A stretch of DNA of 19,000 bases, taken from positions 1 through 19,000 of the forward strand of contig NZ_CAMXVC010000032.1 in NCBI RefSeq assembly GCF_947252345.1, given 5' to 3'. Position numbers and translations under genes: made by a program. This document shows, piece by piece, positions 7,057-15,063 of the stretch (its first letter is position 1; each line of letters starts with the position of its first letter). The DNA comes from an uncultured Finegoldia sp. GTDB lineage: Bacteria; Bacillota; Clostridia; Tissierellales; Peptoniphilaceae. The notes under the pieces are model-generated. The model made no database searches and was not told where the DNA came from. It saw only the letters and a list, made by a program, of their open reading frames with translations.

Positions 7057-8064
7057 ATGGAAGATAAGAATGAAAGAATTGTCGGCGCTAGTTTTTCTAA
7101 AGTAGATGAAGATATAGATTTTAACCTTCGTCCTAAATGGATGAGCGACTATATTGGTCAAGATAAAGTTAAGAGCAAACTTTCTATATTTATTGAAGCT
7201 GCCAAAAAAAGAAGTGAACCTTTAGACCATGCTCTTTTATATGGTCCCCCTGGTCTCGGAAAGACTACTTTGGCGCACATTATCGCTAATGAAATGGGAG
7301 TTAATCTAAGAGTTACTAGTGGTCCAGCAATAGAAAAGCCGTCTGATTTAGCTAGTATTTTAACTAATTTACAAAAAGATGATGTTTTATTTATTGATGA
7401 AATCCACAGAATTAATAGATCAGTAGAAGAAATTTTGTATCCAGCCATGGAAGATTACGCTCTTGATATTATAGTAGGTAAGGGCCCTTCTGCAAGAAGC
7501 TTGAGAATTGATTTGGAAAAATTTACTCTTATTGGTGCTACTACTAGGTCTGGACAATTGACAGGTCCTTTAAGGGATAGATTCGGAGTATTGCTAAATC
7601 TTGAATTATACGATATTGAAAGTTTAAAAAAAATAGTTACAAGGTCTGCAGGTGTACTTGGAATTGGAATAGATGAAGAAGGTGCACTAGAAATTGCAAG
7701 AAGAAGTAGAGGAACACCACGTATTGCTAATAGATTATTGAAAAGAGTTAGAGATTATGCTGAAGTTAAGGCAAATGGCAATATAACAAGGGAAATAAGC
7801 AATCTAGGCTTGAATATGCTTGAAGTTGATAAATCAGGTTTGGATTATGTTGACAGAAAAATAATAATGACAATGATTAATAATTTTAATGGAGGTCCTG
7901 TCGGAGTTGACACAATTGCAGCGGCAACTGGAGAAGAAAGAATTACTATCGAAGATGTTTATGAACCGTATCTTTTGCAGATAGGTTTTATTAATCGTAC
8001 ATCGAGAGGCAGGATTGTTACTGAAAAGGCCTACAGACATTTTAATATTAGTCATAAGAGGTGA
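7057..8064 (+). CDS. ruvB: Holliday junction ATP-dependent DNA helicase RuvB
   Basis: RuvB is the hexameric AAA+ motor that drives branch migration with RuvA. The 335-residue sequence includes RPKWMSDYIGQ (25-35), Walker A GPPGLGKT (63-70), Walker B LFIDEIH (111-117, D114 and E115), sensor 1 GATTR (160-164), the arginine-finger motif GPLRDRFG (170-177) and sensor 2 around RGTPRIANRLL (218-228). The C-terminal winged-helix DNA-binding domain (about 255-330) contains GGPVGVDTIAAATGE and ends with RGRIVTEKAYRHF. All ATPase residues are present. AGGTG (7045-7049) lies 7 nt before the ATG. The gene ends 7 nt before queA. Confidence 0.98.
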   Translation: MEDKNERIVGASFSKVDEDIDFNLRPKWMSDYIGQDKVKSKLSIFIEAAKKRSEPLDHALLYGPPGLGKTTLAHIIANEMGVNLRVTSGPAIEKPSDLASILTNLQKDDVLFIDEIHRINRSVEEILYPAMEDYALDIIVGKGPSARSLRIDLEKFTLIGATTRSGQLTGPLRDRFGVLLNLELYDIESLKKIVTRSAGVLGIGIDEEGALEIARRSRGTPRIANRLLKRVRDYAEVKANGNITREISNLGLNMLEVDKSGLDYVDRKIIMTMINNFNGGPVGVDTIAAATGEERITIEDVYEPYLLQIGFINRTSRGRIVTEKAYRHFNISHKR

Positions 8065-8071
8065 TAAATTA

Positions 8072-9109
8072 ATGAATACAGATGAATTTGATTATGAATT
8101 AGATGAAAAGTACATCGCTCAGACACCATTAGACAAGAGAGATGAATCTAAGTTAATGGTGTTGAACAAATATGATGGTAAAACAGAAATAAAAAAATTT
8201 TACGATATTATAGATTATTTAAATCCTGGAGATGTTCTGGTTTGTAACAACACTAGAGTAATACCTGCTAGACTTTTTGGCCATAGACCTGAAAAAGAAG
8301 AAAAAATCGAGGTTTTATTACTCCAACAAATAGATGACAAATGGGAATGTTTAGTGAAACCAGGAAAAAAAATGAAACTTGGTCAAATAATTGAATTTTC
8401 AGATGATGTGAGCGCAAAAGTAATTGAGATTACTGAAGACGGTTCAAGAATTTTAAAATTCCAATACGATGGAATTTTTGAAGAAAGACTTGATGAGCTT
8501 GGAAATATGCCACTCCCACCATATATAAAAGAAAAATTGGAAGATAAGGAAAGATATCAAACAGTTTATTCAAAACACAAAGGAAGTGCCGCAGCACCAA
8601 CTGCCGGATTACATTTTACTAATGAACTTTTAGACAAAATCAGAGAAAAAGGGGTATATGTAGCTTTTTTAACTTTGCATGTTGGTTTAGGAACTTTTAG
8701 GCCAGTTAAGGTCGAAGATGTAAAAGACCACCATATGCATTCTGAATATTACAGCATAAGTCAAGAAACTGTTGATATAATCAATGAGCAAAAATCAAAA
8801 GGTCATAATATAATAGCTGTCGGCACAACTAGTATTAGAACATTGGAGACTATCACACACAACAATAACGGCAAGCTTGTAGCTGAAAGTGGTTGGACTG
8901 ATATTTTTATTTATCCTGGATTCCAATTTTTCATTGTGGATAGTTTGATAACAAATTTCCATTTGCCAAAATCGACTTTGATGATGCTAGTTAGTGCTTT
9001 TTCAAAAAAAGAATATATACTAGAAGCTTACGAAAAAGCCAAGAAGAATGATTTTAGATTTTTCAGTTTTGGCGATGCGATGTTTATAAAAGGAGGAAAA
9101 AATGTTTAG
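8072..9109 (+). CDS. queA: S-adenosylmethionine:tRNA ribosyltransferase-isomerase QueA
   Basis: QueA transfers and isomerises the ribosyl moiety of SAM onto 7-aminomethyl-7-deazaguanine in tRNA, giving epoxyqueuosine, the penultimate queuosine step. The 345-residue protein has the family blocks YIAQTPLDKRDESKLM (14-29), GDVLVCNNTRVIPARLFG (53-70), PLPPYI (147-152), YQTVYSKHKGSAAAPTAGLH (162-181), HVGLGTFRPV (203-212), HHMHSEYY (220-227) and GTTSIRTLE (251-259). The frame is open from a TTG at 8015 inside ruvB. The ATG at 8072 is chosen because AGAGGTG (8057-8063) is 8 nt upstream and MNTDEFDYELDEKYIAQ is the usual N terminus. It overlaps tgt by 8 nt; queA-tgt pairing is common in Firmicutes. 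Confidence 0.97.
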   Translation: MNTDEFDYELDEKYIAQTPLDKRDESKLMVLNKYDGKTEIKKFYDIIDYLNPGDVLVCNNTRVIPARLFGHRPEKEEKIEVLLLQQIDDKWECLVKPGKKMKLGQIIEFSDDVSAKVIEITEDGSRILKFQYDGIFEERLDELGNMPLPPYIKEKLEDKERYQTVYSKHKGSAAAPTAGLHFTNELLDKIREKGVYVAFLTLHVGLGTFRPVKVEDVKDHHMHSEYYSISQETVDIINEQKSKGHNIIAVGTTSIRTLETITHNNNGKLVAESGWTDIFIYPGFQFFIVDSLITNFHLPKSTLMMLVSAFSKKEYILEAYEKAKKNDFRFFSFGDAMFIKGGKNV

Positions 9110-10241
9110 TTTTAAAATCGAAAAAAAATCCTCACAATGTAAAGCAAGAACTGGTGTTATCAAAACAAATCACGGAACTATAAAAACTCCTGTTTTTATG
9201 CCAGTTGGAACAAGAGCCACTGTAAAGGCTATGAACAACGATGAACTAAAATCAATAGGTTCACAAATTATTTTATCTAACACTTATCATCTGTATTTAA
9301 AACCAGGACAAGAAATAATCAGAAAAGCCGATGGATTACACAAATTTATGAATTGGGATAAGCCAATACTAACTGATAGTGGAGGATTTCAAGTATTCAG
9401 CTTAAGTGATACTAGAAAAATTTCTGAGGAAGGTGTAGAGTTTCGAAGCCATATTGATGGCTCAAAACATTTTATATCACCAGAAAAATCAATGGAAATT
9501 CAAAATGATTTAGGCTCTGACATAATGATGGCATTTGATGAATGTTGTCCTTATCCAGCAAGCCACGAATATACTGAAAATTCAATGATGAGGACACTCA
9601 GATGGCTGAAAAGATGCAAAGAATACCATAAAAATACTGAAAATCAAAATTTGTTCGGAATAATACAAGGCGGAATGTTTAAAGACCTACGTGAATATTC
9701 TGCCAAAAGTACAATTGAATTTGATTTGCCAGGGTATGCTGTAGGTGGTTTATCTGTCGGAGAACCAAGGAATATGATGATTGATTTGTTGGACTTTACT
9801 ACTGATTTTATGCCTGAAGATAAACCTCGATATTTGATGGGTGTCGGTAGTCCTGACTACTTGTTCGAGGCTGTTGAAAAAGGAATAGATATGTGTGATT
9901 GTGTTTTACCAACAAGAATTGCGCGTAATGGTACAGCATTGACATCTAAAGGAAAATTGGTTGTAAAGAATGCAAAATACAAAGAAGATTTTTCACCATT
10001 AGATGATGATTGCGATTGTTATGCTTGCAAAAATCACACAAGAGCTTATATAAGACATTTGTTAAATGTTGACGAAATATTAGGTGCAAGATTATTGTCA
10101 ATTCACAACTTAAGATTCTTGATAAGATTAATGGAAAAAATAAGAACAGCTATCGAAGAAGATAAATACATGGAATTTAAAGACGAGTTTTATCAAAATT
10201 ATGGATATGATTATCACAAAAATTGTGATAATATTAAATAA
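9102..10241 (+). CDS. tgt: tRNA-guanine transglycosylase Tgt
   Basis: Tgt exchanges guanine 34 of GUN-anticodon tRNAs for the queuosine precursor preQ1, the step before QueA. The 379-residue protein has DSGGFQ (92-97, with D92 as general acid/base), GIIQGG (186-191), GGLSVGE (215-221), the nucleophile D266 in CDCVLPTRIARNG, and the zinc site C304, C306, C309 and H335. All catalytic and zinc residues are intact, which fits a bacterial-type queuosine enzyme. The ATG lies inside the 3' end of queA and is served by a perfect AGGAGG (9091-9096) 5 nt upstream. The genes making preQ1 (queC, queD, queE, queF) are not in the window, so the precursor may be made elsewhere or salvaged. Confidence 0.98.
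   Translation: MFSFKIEKKSSQCKARTGVIKTNHGTIKTPVFMPVGTRATVKAMNNDELKSIGSQIILSNTYHLYLKPGQEIIRKADGLHKFMNWDKPILTDSGGFQVFSLSDTRKISEEGVEFRSHIDGSKHFISPEKSMEIQNDLGSDIMMAFDECCPYPASHEYTENSMMRTLRWLKRCKEYHKNTENQNLFGIIQGGMFKDLREYSAKSTIEFDLPGYAVGGLSVGEPRNMMIDLLDFTTDFMPEDKPRYLMGVGSPDYLFEAVEKGIDMCDCVLPTRIARNGTALTSKGKLVVKNAKYKEDFSPLDDDCDCYACKNHTRAYIRHLLNVDEILGARLLSIHNLRFLIRLMEKIRTAIEEDKYMEFKDEFYQNYGYDYHKNCDNIK
10210..10232 (+). repeat. Perfect 10-bp inverted repeat at the tgt 3' end, upstream of yajC
   Basis: ATTATCACAA (10210-10219) and TTGTGATAAT (10223-10232) are perfect inverted copies around AAA. The right arm contains TGtGATAAT, which could serve as an extended -10 for yajC with a start near 10239. The repeat could be an operator or a small hairpin, or coincidence within the codons of DYHKNCDN. 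Confidence 0.4.
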
Positions 10242-10264
10242 GTAAATAAAAAAGGAGGATTATT

Positions 10265-10573
10265 ATGCCAAAAATGTTAGCGTCATTACTTCCGCTAATT
10301 GCTTTATTTGGAGTTATGTATTTTTTAATGATACGTCCACAACAAAAACAACAAAAACAATTAATGGAAATGAGAAATGCGATAAAAGTTGGGGATGAAG
10401 TTATTACAATTGGTGGAATCAAAGGTACTGTAGTTGCACTTACAGACGATACTGTTGTTTTGGAAACATCTTCTCAAAAAACAAGAATTGAATTTGTTCG
10501 AAACGCTATTGCTTCAAATGTTAAATCAGTTGTAGCAAAAGAAAACAAAAAAGAAGAAAAAGAAGTTAAATAG
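10265..10573 (+). CDS. yajC: Preprotein translocase subunit YajC
   Basis: YajC is a small inner-membrane accessory of the Sec translocon that associates with SecDF. The 102-residue protein has one N-terminal membrane helix (about 4-22, MLASLLPLIALFGVMYFLM), the signature IRPQQKQQKQ (23-32) and a short beta-rich cytoplasmic domain with VGDEVITIGGIKGTV (42-56). It ends in a lysine/glutamate-rich tail. It has the best ribosome binding site in the window, AAAGGAGG, with AGGAGG at 10253-10258, 6 nt before the ATG. Position after tgt is the common bacterial order. secD and secF, which often follow, are absent here, and a hairpin terminator follows instead. Confidence 0.95.
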   Translation: MPKMLASLLPLIALFGVMYFLMIRPQQKQQKQLMEMRNAIKVGDEVITIGGIKGTVVALTDDTVVLETSSQKTRIEFVRNAIASNVKSVVAKENKKEEKEVK

Positions 10574-10580
10574 GAATTGG

Positions 10581-10628
10581 TTTATAGTTCATTTGTTACT
10601 ATTTGAACTATAAATCTATTTTTTATTT
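10581..10628 (+). terminator. Intrinsic terminator after yajC
   Basis: TTTATAGTTCA (10581-10591) pairs perfectly with TGAACTATAAA (10604-10614), giving an 11-bp stem with a 12-nt loop. It is followed by the T-rich run TCTATTTTTTATTT. The stem is AT-rich and the T-tract is interrupted, so termination may be partial. No clear promoter lies between it and recJ. Confidence 0.7.
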
Positions 10629-10638
10629 GAGGTAATTT

Positions 10639-12381
10639 ATGAATAAATGGCTAATAAATAATAAAGGTTGTAATTATCGAGATATATCAAAAAAAGCTAA
10701 CATTCACCCGTTGATAGCAAAATTAATGCTCAACAGAGATGTAAAAGATTTTGAAAAATTTTTAAAACCTAATGCGCAAAACTCTTACCATGACCCTTTT
10801 TTAATGAAAGATATGGATAAAGCTGTAAATATCATTTTACAATCTATTCAAAATAATGAAAAAATTAGAATTGTAGGTGATTATGACCAAGATGGTAACT
10901 CATCAACGATGACATTATTAGATGGACTAGGATATTTTACAGATAATATATCTTATGACATACCCAATAGAATAACTGATGGATACGGAATATCTTTTAA
11001 TATAATTGACAAATGCAAAAATGATAAAATAGACCTCATCATAACTTGTGACAACGGAATTAGTGCAATAGAGCAGTGTGAATACGCAAAACAGAATGGT
11101 ATCAAAATAATAATTACAGACCATCATCAAACCATAAAAGAAAACGGAGTTGAATTAGTACCTAATGCAGATGCCGTTTTAAATCCTCAACAATCCAAAT
11201 GTAATTATCCATTTAAAAAATTATGTGGTGCAGGGGTTGCATATAAGTTAATTCAAGCCATCTTTATGACAAAAGGATATGATATAACAGAATGTGAGAA
11301 TTTACTTCAATATGTAGCAATGGGTACTGTCTGTGATATTGTTGATTTAAAAGACGAAAATAGATATATTGTTTCTAAAGGATTAAAAGAAATAAATAAT
11401 ACAGACAATTATGGATTAAAGTGTTTGCTAAATTATGCAGGAATAAAAAATGAAGTAAATGTATATACATTAGGATTTATCATTGGTCCTTGTATAAATG
11501 CCGCTGGAAGATTAGACACAGCAAAAATTGGTGTAGAACTCTTCAGAGATGAAAATATGGACAACGTAGAGGCATACGCTAAAATTCTGATTGATTTGAA
11601 TGAAAAAAGAAAAAAATTAACAGAAGAAGGATTTAACAAAGCGGTTGATTTGATAGAAAACAGTGAACTAATCAACGATGATATACTAATTTGCAATGTA
11701 GAAGGCATTCACGAAAGTGTATGCGGCATAATAGCAGGAAGGATTAAAGAAAAATACAATAAACCATCGCTAATACTCACGCAATCTGAAAATCAAGGCA
11801 TATTAAAAGGCTCAGGTCGAAGTATACCTGAGTATGATATCTTTAAAGGATTTGATAAATTTCGAGATTTGTTTGTCTCTTTCGGAGGACATCCAATGGC
11901 TTGTGGATTGTCAATTGCCAATGAAAACCTAGATGAATTTAGAAAGAATGTGAACAAGCAAAGTGTTTTAAAACCAGAAGATTTTGTTAAAAAAATTTTA
12001 ATAGATTCTAGTTTTTATATAGATAAAATAAATTTTGATTTAATAGATAATATAAATCTACTGCGTCCTTTTGGCAAGGAAAACCCAAAGCCTATACTAG
12101 GCGATAAAAACATAGAAATTATTTCATTGAATTTGATTGGAAAAAATAAAAATGTATTAAAATTTAAACTTTTACAAAATAATAAAACTGTTGATGCGAT
12201 AATGTTTTCTAATGCAGTAGAAAAATATGATTATCTTGTTGAAAAATTTGGAAATAAAAATATTGAAAATTTATCTAATGGAATAAGTTGTAACTGTAAA
12301 ATAGATGTTTTGTATTATCCTGAAATTAATGAATTTAATAATTTTAAAAAAATACAATTAAATTTAATTGATTTAAGATAA
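10639..12381 (+). CDS. recJ: RecJ-like DHH-family single-strand exonuclease
   Basis: This 580-residue DHH phosphoesterase resembles RecJ, the 5'-3' single-strand-specific exonuclease of recombination and mismatch repair. Metal-site motifs are DYDQDG (D81, D83, D85), ITCDNG (D138), TDHHQT (D161, H162, H163) and VCDIVD (D233). CGAGVAYK (196-203) and INAAGRLD (286-293) follow. The DHHA1 part has GIIAGRIKEKYNKPS (363-377), GSGRSIPEYDIF (391-402) and the GGH loop (416-418). PFGKENPKP (477-485) opens the C-terminal nucleic-acid-binding region. Motif I (DYDQDGNSS), the missing Trp in GIHESVCGI and the GRSIPEYDIF wording differ from textbook RecJ (DADG, WHxGV). It may be the clostridial RecJ paralogue rather than canonical RecJ, though it lies where recJ normally does, before relA. 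GAGGT (10629-10633) is 5 nt before the ATG. Confidence 0.85.
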   Translation: MNKWLINNKGCNYRDISKKANIHPLIAKLMLNRDVKDFEKFLKPNAQNSYHDPFLMKDMDKAVNIILQSIQNNEKIRIVGDYDQDGNSSTMTLLDGLGYFTDNISYDIPNRITDGYGISFNIIDKCKNDKIDLIITCDNGISAIEQCEYAKQNGIKIIITDHHQTIKENGVELVPNADAVLNPQQSKCNYPFKKLCGAGVAYKLIQAIFMTKGYDITECENLLQYVAMGTVCDIVDLKDENRYIVSKGLKEINNTDNYGLKCLLNYAGIKNEVNVYTLGFIIGPCINAAGRLDTAKIGVELFRDENMDNVEAYAKILIDLNEKRKKLTEEGFNKAVDLIENSELINDDILICNVEGIHESVCGIIAGRIKEKYNKPSLILTQSENQGILKGSGRSIPEYDIFKGFDKFRDLFVSFGGHPMACGLSIANENLDEFRKNVNKQSVLKPEDFVKKILIDSSFYIDKINFDLIDNINLLRPFGKENPKPILGDKNIEIISLNLIGKNKNVLKFKLLQNNKTVDAIMFSNAVEKYDYLVEKFGNKNIENLSNGISCNCKIDVLYYPEINEFNNFKKIQLNLIDLR

Positions 12382-12384
12382 GTG

Positions 12385-12414
12385 TTAACATTAATAGCCA
12401 GTATATGGTATAAT
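12385..12414 (+). promoter_or_regulatory. Promoter of the rel-dtd-MBL operon
   Basis: TTAACA (12385-12390) is separated by 18 nt from a perfect TATAAT (12409-12414), with a TG extension (TGgTATAAT). The predicted start is near 12421. AGGAGG at 12433-12438 precedes the ATG at 12446 by 7 nt. The -35 begins 4 nt after the recJ stop. Confidence 0.8.
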
Positions 12415-12445
12415 TATAACAAAATAATTATTAGGAGGTAGCTTT

Positions 12446-14617
12446 ATGCATTATGAGCAATCTGATTTAAACAGTTTAATAAAATCTATACAATCTTATA
12501 ATCCAAATACTGATGTAGATGCTATTACAAGAGCATATGGCTACATGTTAAGAGCTCACGAAGGTCAATTTAGAAATTCAGGTGAGCCTTATGCAATTCA
12601 TCCAATTGCTGTAGCAAAAATCTTAGCTTCACTTAATATGGATGATGCTACAATTATTGCTGGATTATTTCACGATGTGATTGAAGATACTGAAATTACC
12701 TATGAAGATTTAGAATATCTATTTAGTAAAGAAATAGCAGACTTGGTAGATGGAGTTACAAAATTAAAACAGATAAAATTTAAGACAAAAAAAGATAACC
12801 AAGCTGAAAATCTCAAAAAGATGATTCTAGCTATGGCAAAAGATATTAGAGTCATAATAATAAAATTATCCGATAGACTCCACAATATGAGAACTCTTGA
12901 ATATATGACACGTGCAAAACAAATCGAAAAGGCAGAGGAAGTATTGGAAATTTACGCCCCTTTAGCACACAGATTGGGTATGTCAACTATCAAGTGGGAA
13001 TTAGAAGATTTGAGTTTAAAATATTTAGAGCCAAATATCTATCAAGACATTGTTAACAAAATAAACGAAACTAGACAGCAGAGAGAATCGCAAATTCAAA
13101 ACATAATAAGACAGTTTGAAACGGAGCTCGAAAAAGCCAATATAAAAGCTGAAATTTATGGAAGACCAAAAAGCGTATTTTCTATATACAAAAAAATGTA
13201 CAAAAAACATCTTGCTTTTGAAGAAATAAAAGATTTATCCGCTATTAGAGTTATAGTTAACAAAGAAAGTGAATGTTATGATGTTTTGGGAATTGCTCAT
13301 AGATTTTATCGACCAATTCCTAATACATTTAAAGACTATATTGCTACTCCAAAGCCGAATATGTATCAATCATTGCACACAACTATACTGGCACATGATG
13401 GAAGAACTTATGAAATTCAAATTAGAACTTGGGATATGCACAGAACTTCTGAATATGGTATAGCAGCACATTGGAAGTATAAAGAGGGAACGTCAAATAA
13501 ACGTTCAAAATACGACAACAAATTGGCCTGGCTTAGAGAAATTATGGATTGGCAAAAAGATTATACAGATTCAAAAGAATTTATGGATTTATTTAAAGAA
13601 GAATTTGCCAATGATGAAGTGTTTGTTTATTCTCCAAAGGGAGATGTTATGGATTTACCAGCAGGTTCAACTCCGATAGACTTCGCATACCGAGTGCATT
13701 CAGCTGTAGGAAACAAATGTGTAGGAGCTAAAGTGGATGGCAAAATTGTACCTCTAACTTATAAATTAAAGACTGGTAATGTCGTCGAAGTTCTTATCAA
13801 TCCAAATTCTGGACCATCGAAAGATTGGCTAAAAATTGTAAAATCTTCACAAGCTAAAACTAAAATAAAACAGTGGTTCAAAAAAGAACAAAGGACAGAA
13901 AATATTGTTTATGGACGAGATATGCTTGAAAAAGAAGTCGCAAAAATGGGATACGGATTTAATGAAATCCTAAAAAGAGATTGGCTCGAAGAAATTGCTT
14001 CTAAATTGAGCTTTTCGTCTTTAGATGACTTATATGCTGCAATCGGCTACGGCTCAACGCGTGTAACTCAAGTTATACCAAAATTAAAAGAATTTCACAA
14101 AGATTATTATGAGACTGACCAAGTCGTTAATAAGCCAAACCATGTCGATTTCATAAATGAAGAGCCGAAAGAAAGTGGAGTTGTTATTGATGGAGTTGAT
14201 AACCTAGAAATAAAACTTGCAAAATGTTGCAATCCAATTCCTGGAGACGAAATTGTCGGATACATCACAAGAGGTAGAGGAATTAGTGTCCACAGAAAAG
14301 ACTGCTCAAATGTGAGATCTGTTGAAGATAAGGACAGATTGATATCAGTTAGATGGGGAAACAATTTAATAAATAATAACTACCAGGTTGAACTGCAATT
14401 AATATCATTTAATAACGTTGGATATTTAGCGGATATTACAAAAGTTATAAGTGAATGCAAGTTAAATATAAAATCATTTAACACAAGAATTAATAGGGAC
14501 AAAACAGCAACAATCAATATTATTATTGAAATTAGCTCTTCATCTCAAATTGATACTGTAATTGCTAGAATAAAAAATATAAAAGGGACAATAGATGTAT
14601 TTAGGGTGAATTCATAA
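12446..14617 (+). CDS. relA: Bifunctional (p)ppGpp synthetase/hydrolase Rel
   Basis: Rel makes and degrades the stringent-response alarmone (p)ppGpp. The 723-residue protein is full length. The HD hydrolase domain has H52, H76-D77, D143 and N147 (SDRLHNMRT), so hydrolysis should be intact. The synthetase domain (about 235-350) has YGRPKSVFSIYKKM and YQSLHTTI, with EIQIRTWDMH and AAHWKYKEG beyond. TGS (about 390-450) is followed by a helical region, the conserved-cysteine domain (C594, C595, H616, C620) and a C-terminal ACT domain (about 647-723). The charge-loop motif that separates bifunctional Rel (RxKD) from monofunctional RelA (ExDD) reads TFKD at 294-297: lysine and aspartate fit the bifunctional type, but the arginine is a threonine. 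The stop overlaps the dtd ATG by 1 nt. Confidence 0.97.
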   Translation: MHYEQSDLNSLIKSIQSYNPNTDVDAITRAYGYMLRAHEGQFRNSGEPYAIHPIAVAKILASLNMDDATIIAGLFHDVIEDTEITYEDLEYLFSKEIADLVDGVTKLKQIKFKTKKDNQAENLKKMILAMAKDIRVIIIKLSDRLHNMRTLEYMTRAKQIEKAEEVLEIYAPLAHRLGMSTIKWELEDLSLKYLEPNIYQDIVNKINETRQQRESQIQNIIRQFETELEKANIKAEIYGRPKSVFSIYKKMYKKHLAFEEIKDLSAIRVIVNKESECYDVLGIAHRFYRPIPNTFKDYIATPKPNMYQSLHTTILAHDGRTYEIQIRTWDMHRTSEYGIAAHWKYKEGTSNKRSKYDNKLAWLREIMDWQKDYTDSKEFMDLFKEEFANDEVFVYSPKGDVMDLPAGSTPIDFAYRVHSAVGNKCVGAKVDGKIVPLTYKLKTGNVVEVLINPNSGPSKDWLKIVKSSQAKTKIKQWFKKEQRTENIVYGRDMLEKEVAKMGYGFNEILKRDWLEEIASKLSFSSLDDLYAAIGYGSTRVTQVIPKLKEFHKDYYETDQVVNKPNHVDFINEEPKESGVVIDGVDNLEIKLAKCCNPIPGDEIVGYITRGRGISVHRKDCSNVRSVEDKDRLISVRWGNNLINNNYQVELQLISFNNVGYLADITKVISECKLNIKSFNTRINRDKTATINIIIEISSSSQIDTVIARIKNIKGTIDVFRVNS

Positions 14618-15063
14618 TGAGATTATTGATACAGAGAGTGACAAAAGCAAATGTTGATATAAATGGAATAACTAAGAGTAGAATAGAAGATGGGTTTCTT
14701 GTTTTTCTTGGCATACACAAGGATGATGAACAATCTGATATTGATTATTGCATAAGAAAACTTATCAATTTAAGAGTTTTTTCTGATGAAAATGATAAGC
14801 TAAATCTGTCTATTAAAGATTTAAACTACAAAATTCTGGTTGTATCACAATTTACGCTATACGCTAGTACAAAAAAAGGTAATAGACCTTCATTTGATAA
14901 ATGTGCAAAAGGCGAATCTGCTAGGAATCTATACATTCAATTTATTGAAAAACTTAAAGATGAAAAGATTTGTTTTCAAACCGGAGAATTTGGTGCAGAT
15001 ATGCAAGTTTCTCTCACAAATGACGGTCCAGTTACAATTATAATAGATAGCAGGAGTGAATAA
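14617..15063 (+). CDS. dtd: D-aminoacyl-tRNA deacylase Dtd
   Basis: Dtd hydrolyses D-aminoacyl-tRNAs (and Gly-tRNA-Ala), a chiral proofreading step after charging. The 148-residue protein carries both active-site signatures, SQFTLYA (77-83) and the cross-subunit Gly-cisPro motif NDGPVT (135-140), with FGADMQVSL just before the latter. It begins MRLLIQRV, as the family does. The ATG shares its first base with the rel stop codon (TAATG); an AGGGTGA within the end of rel is the likely ribosome binding site. The relA-dtd pairing is common across Firmicutes. It ends with another TAATG overlap into the metallo-beta-lactamase gene, so the three genes are almost certainly one operon. Confidence 0.96.
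   Translation: MRLLIQRVTKANVDINGITKSRIEDGFLVFLGIHKDDEQSDIDYCIRKLINLRVFSDENDKLNLSIKDLNYKILVVSQFTLYASTKKGNRPSFDKCAKGESARNLYIQFIEKLKDEKICFQTGEFGADMQVSLTNDGPVTIIIDSRSE

Noticed and set aside
8015..8071. Extended QueA starting inside ruvB at 8015
   Set aside because: The added 19 residues (MLLKRPTDIL...) are out-of-frame ruvB coding sequence; the ATG at 8072 has a good AGAGGTG and the family N terminus.
12411..12430. Inverted repeat TAATTAT/ATAATTA in the rel leader
   Set aside because: Seven A-T pairs with a 6-nt loop overlapping the -10 are expected by chance in this AT-rich leader; there is no T-tract or conserved riboswitch core.
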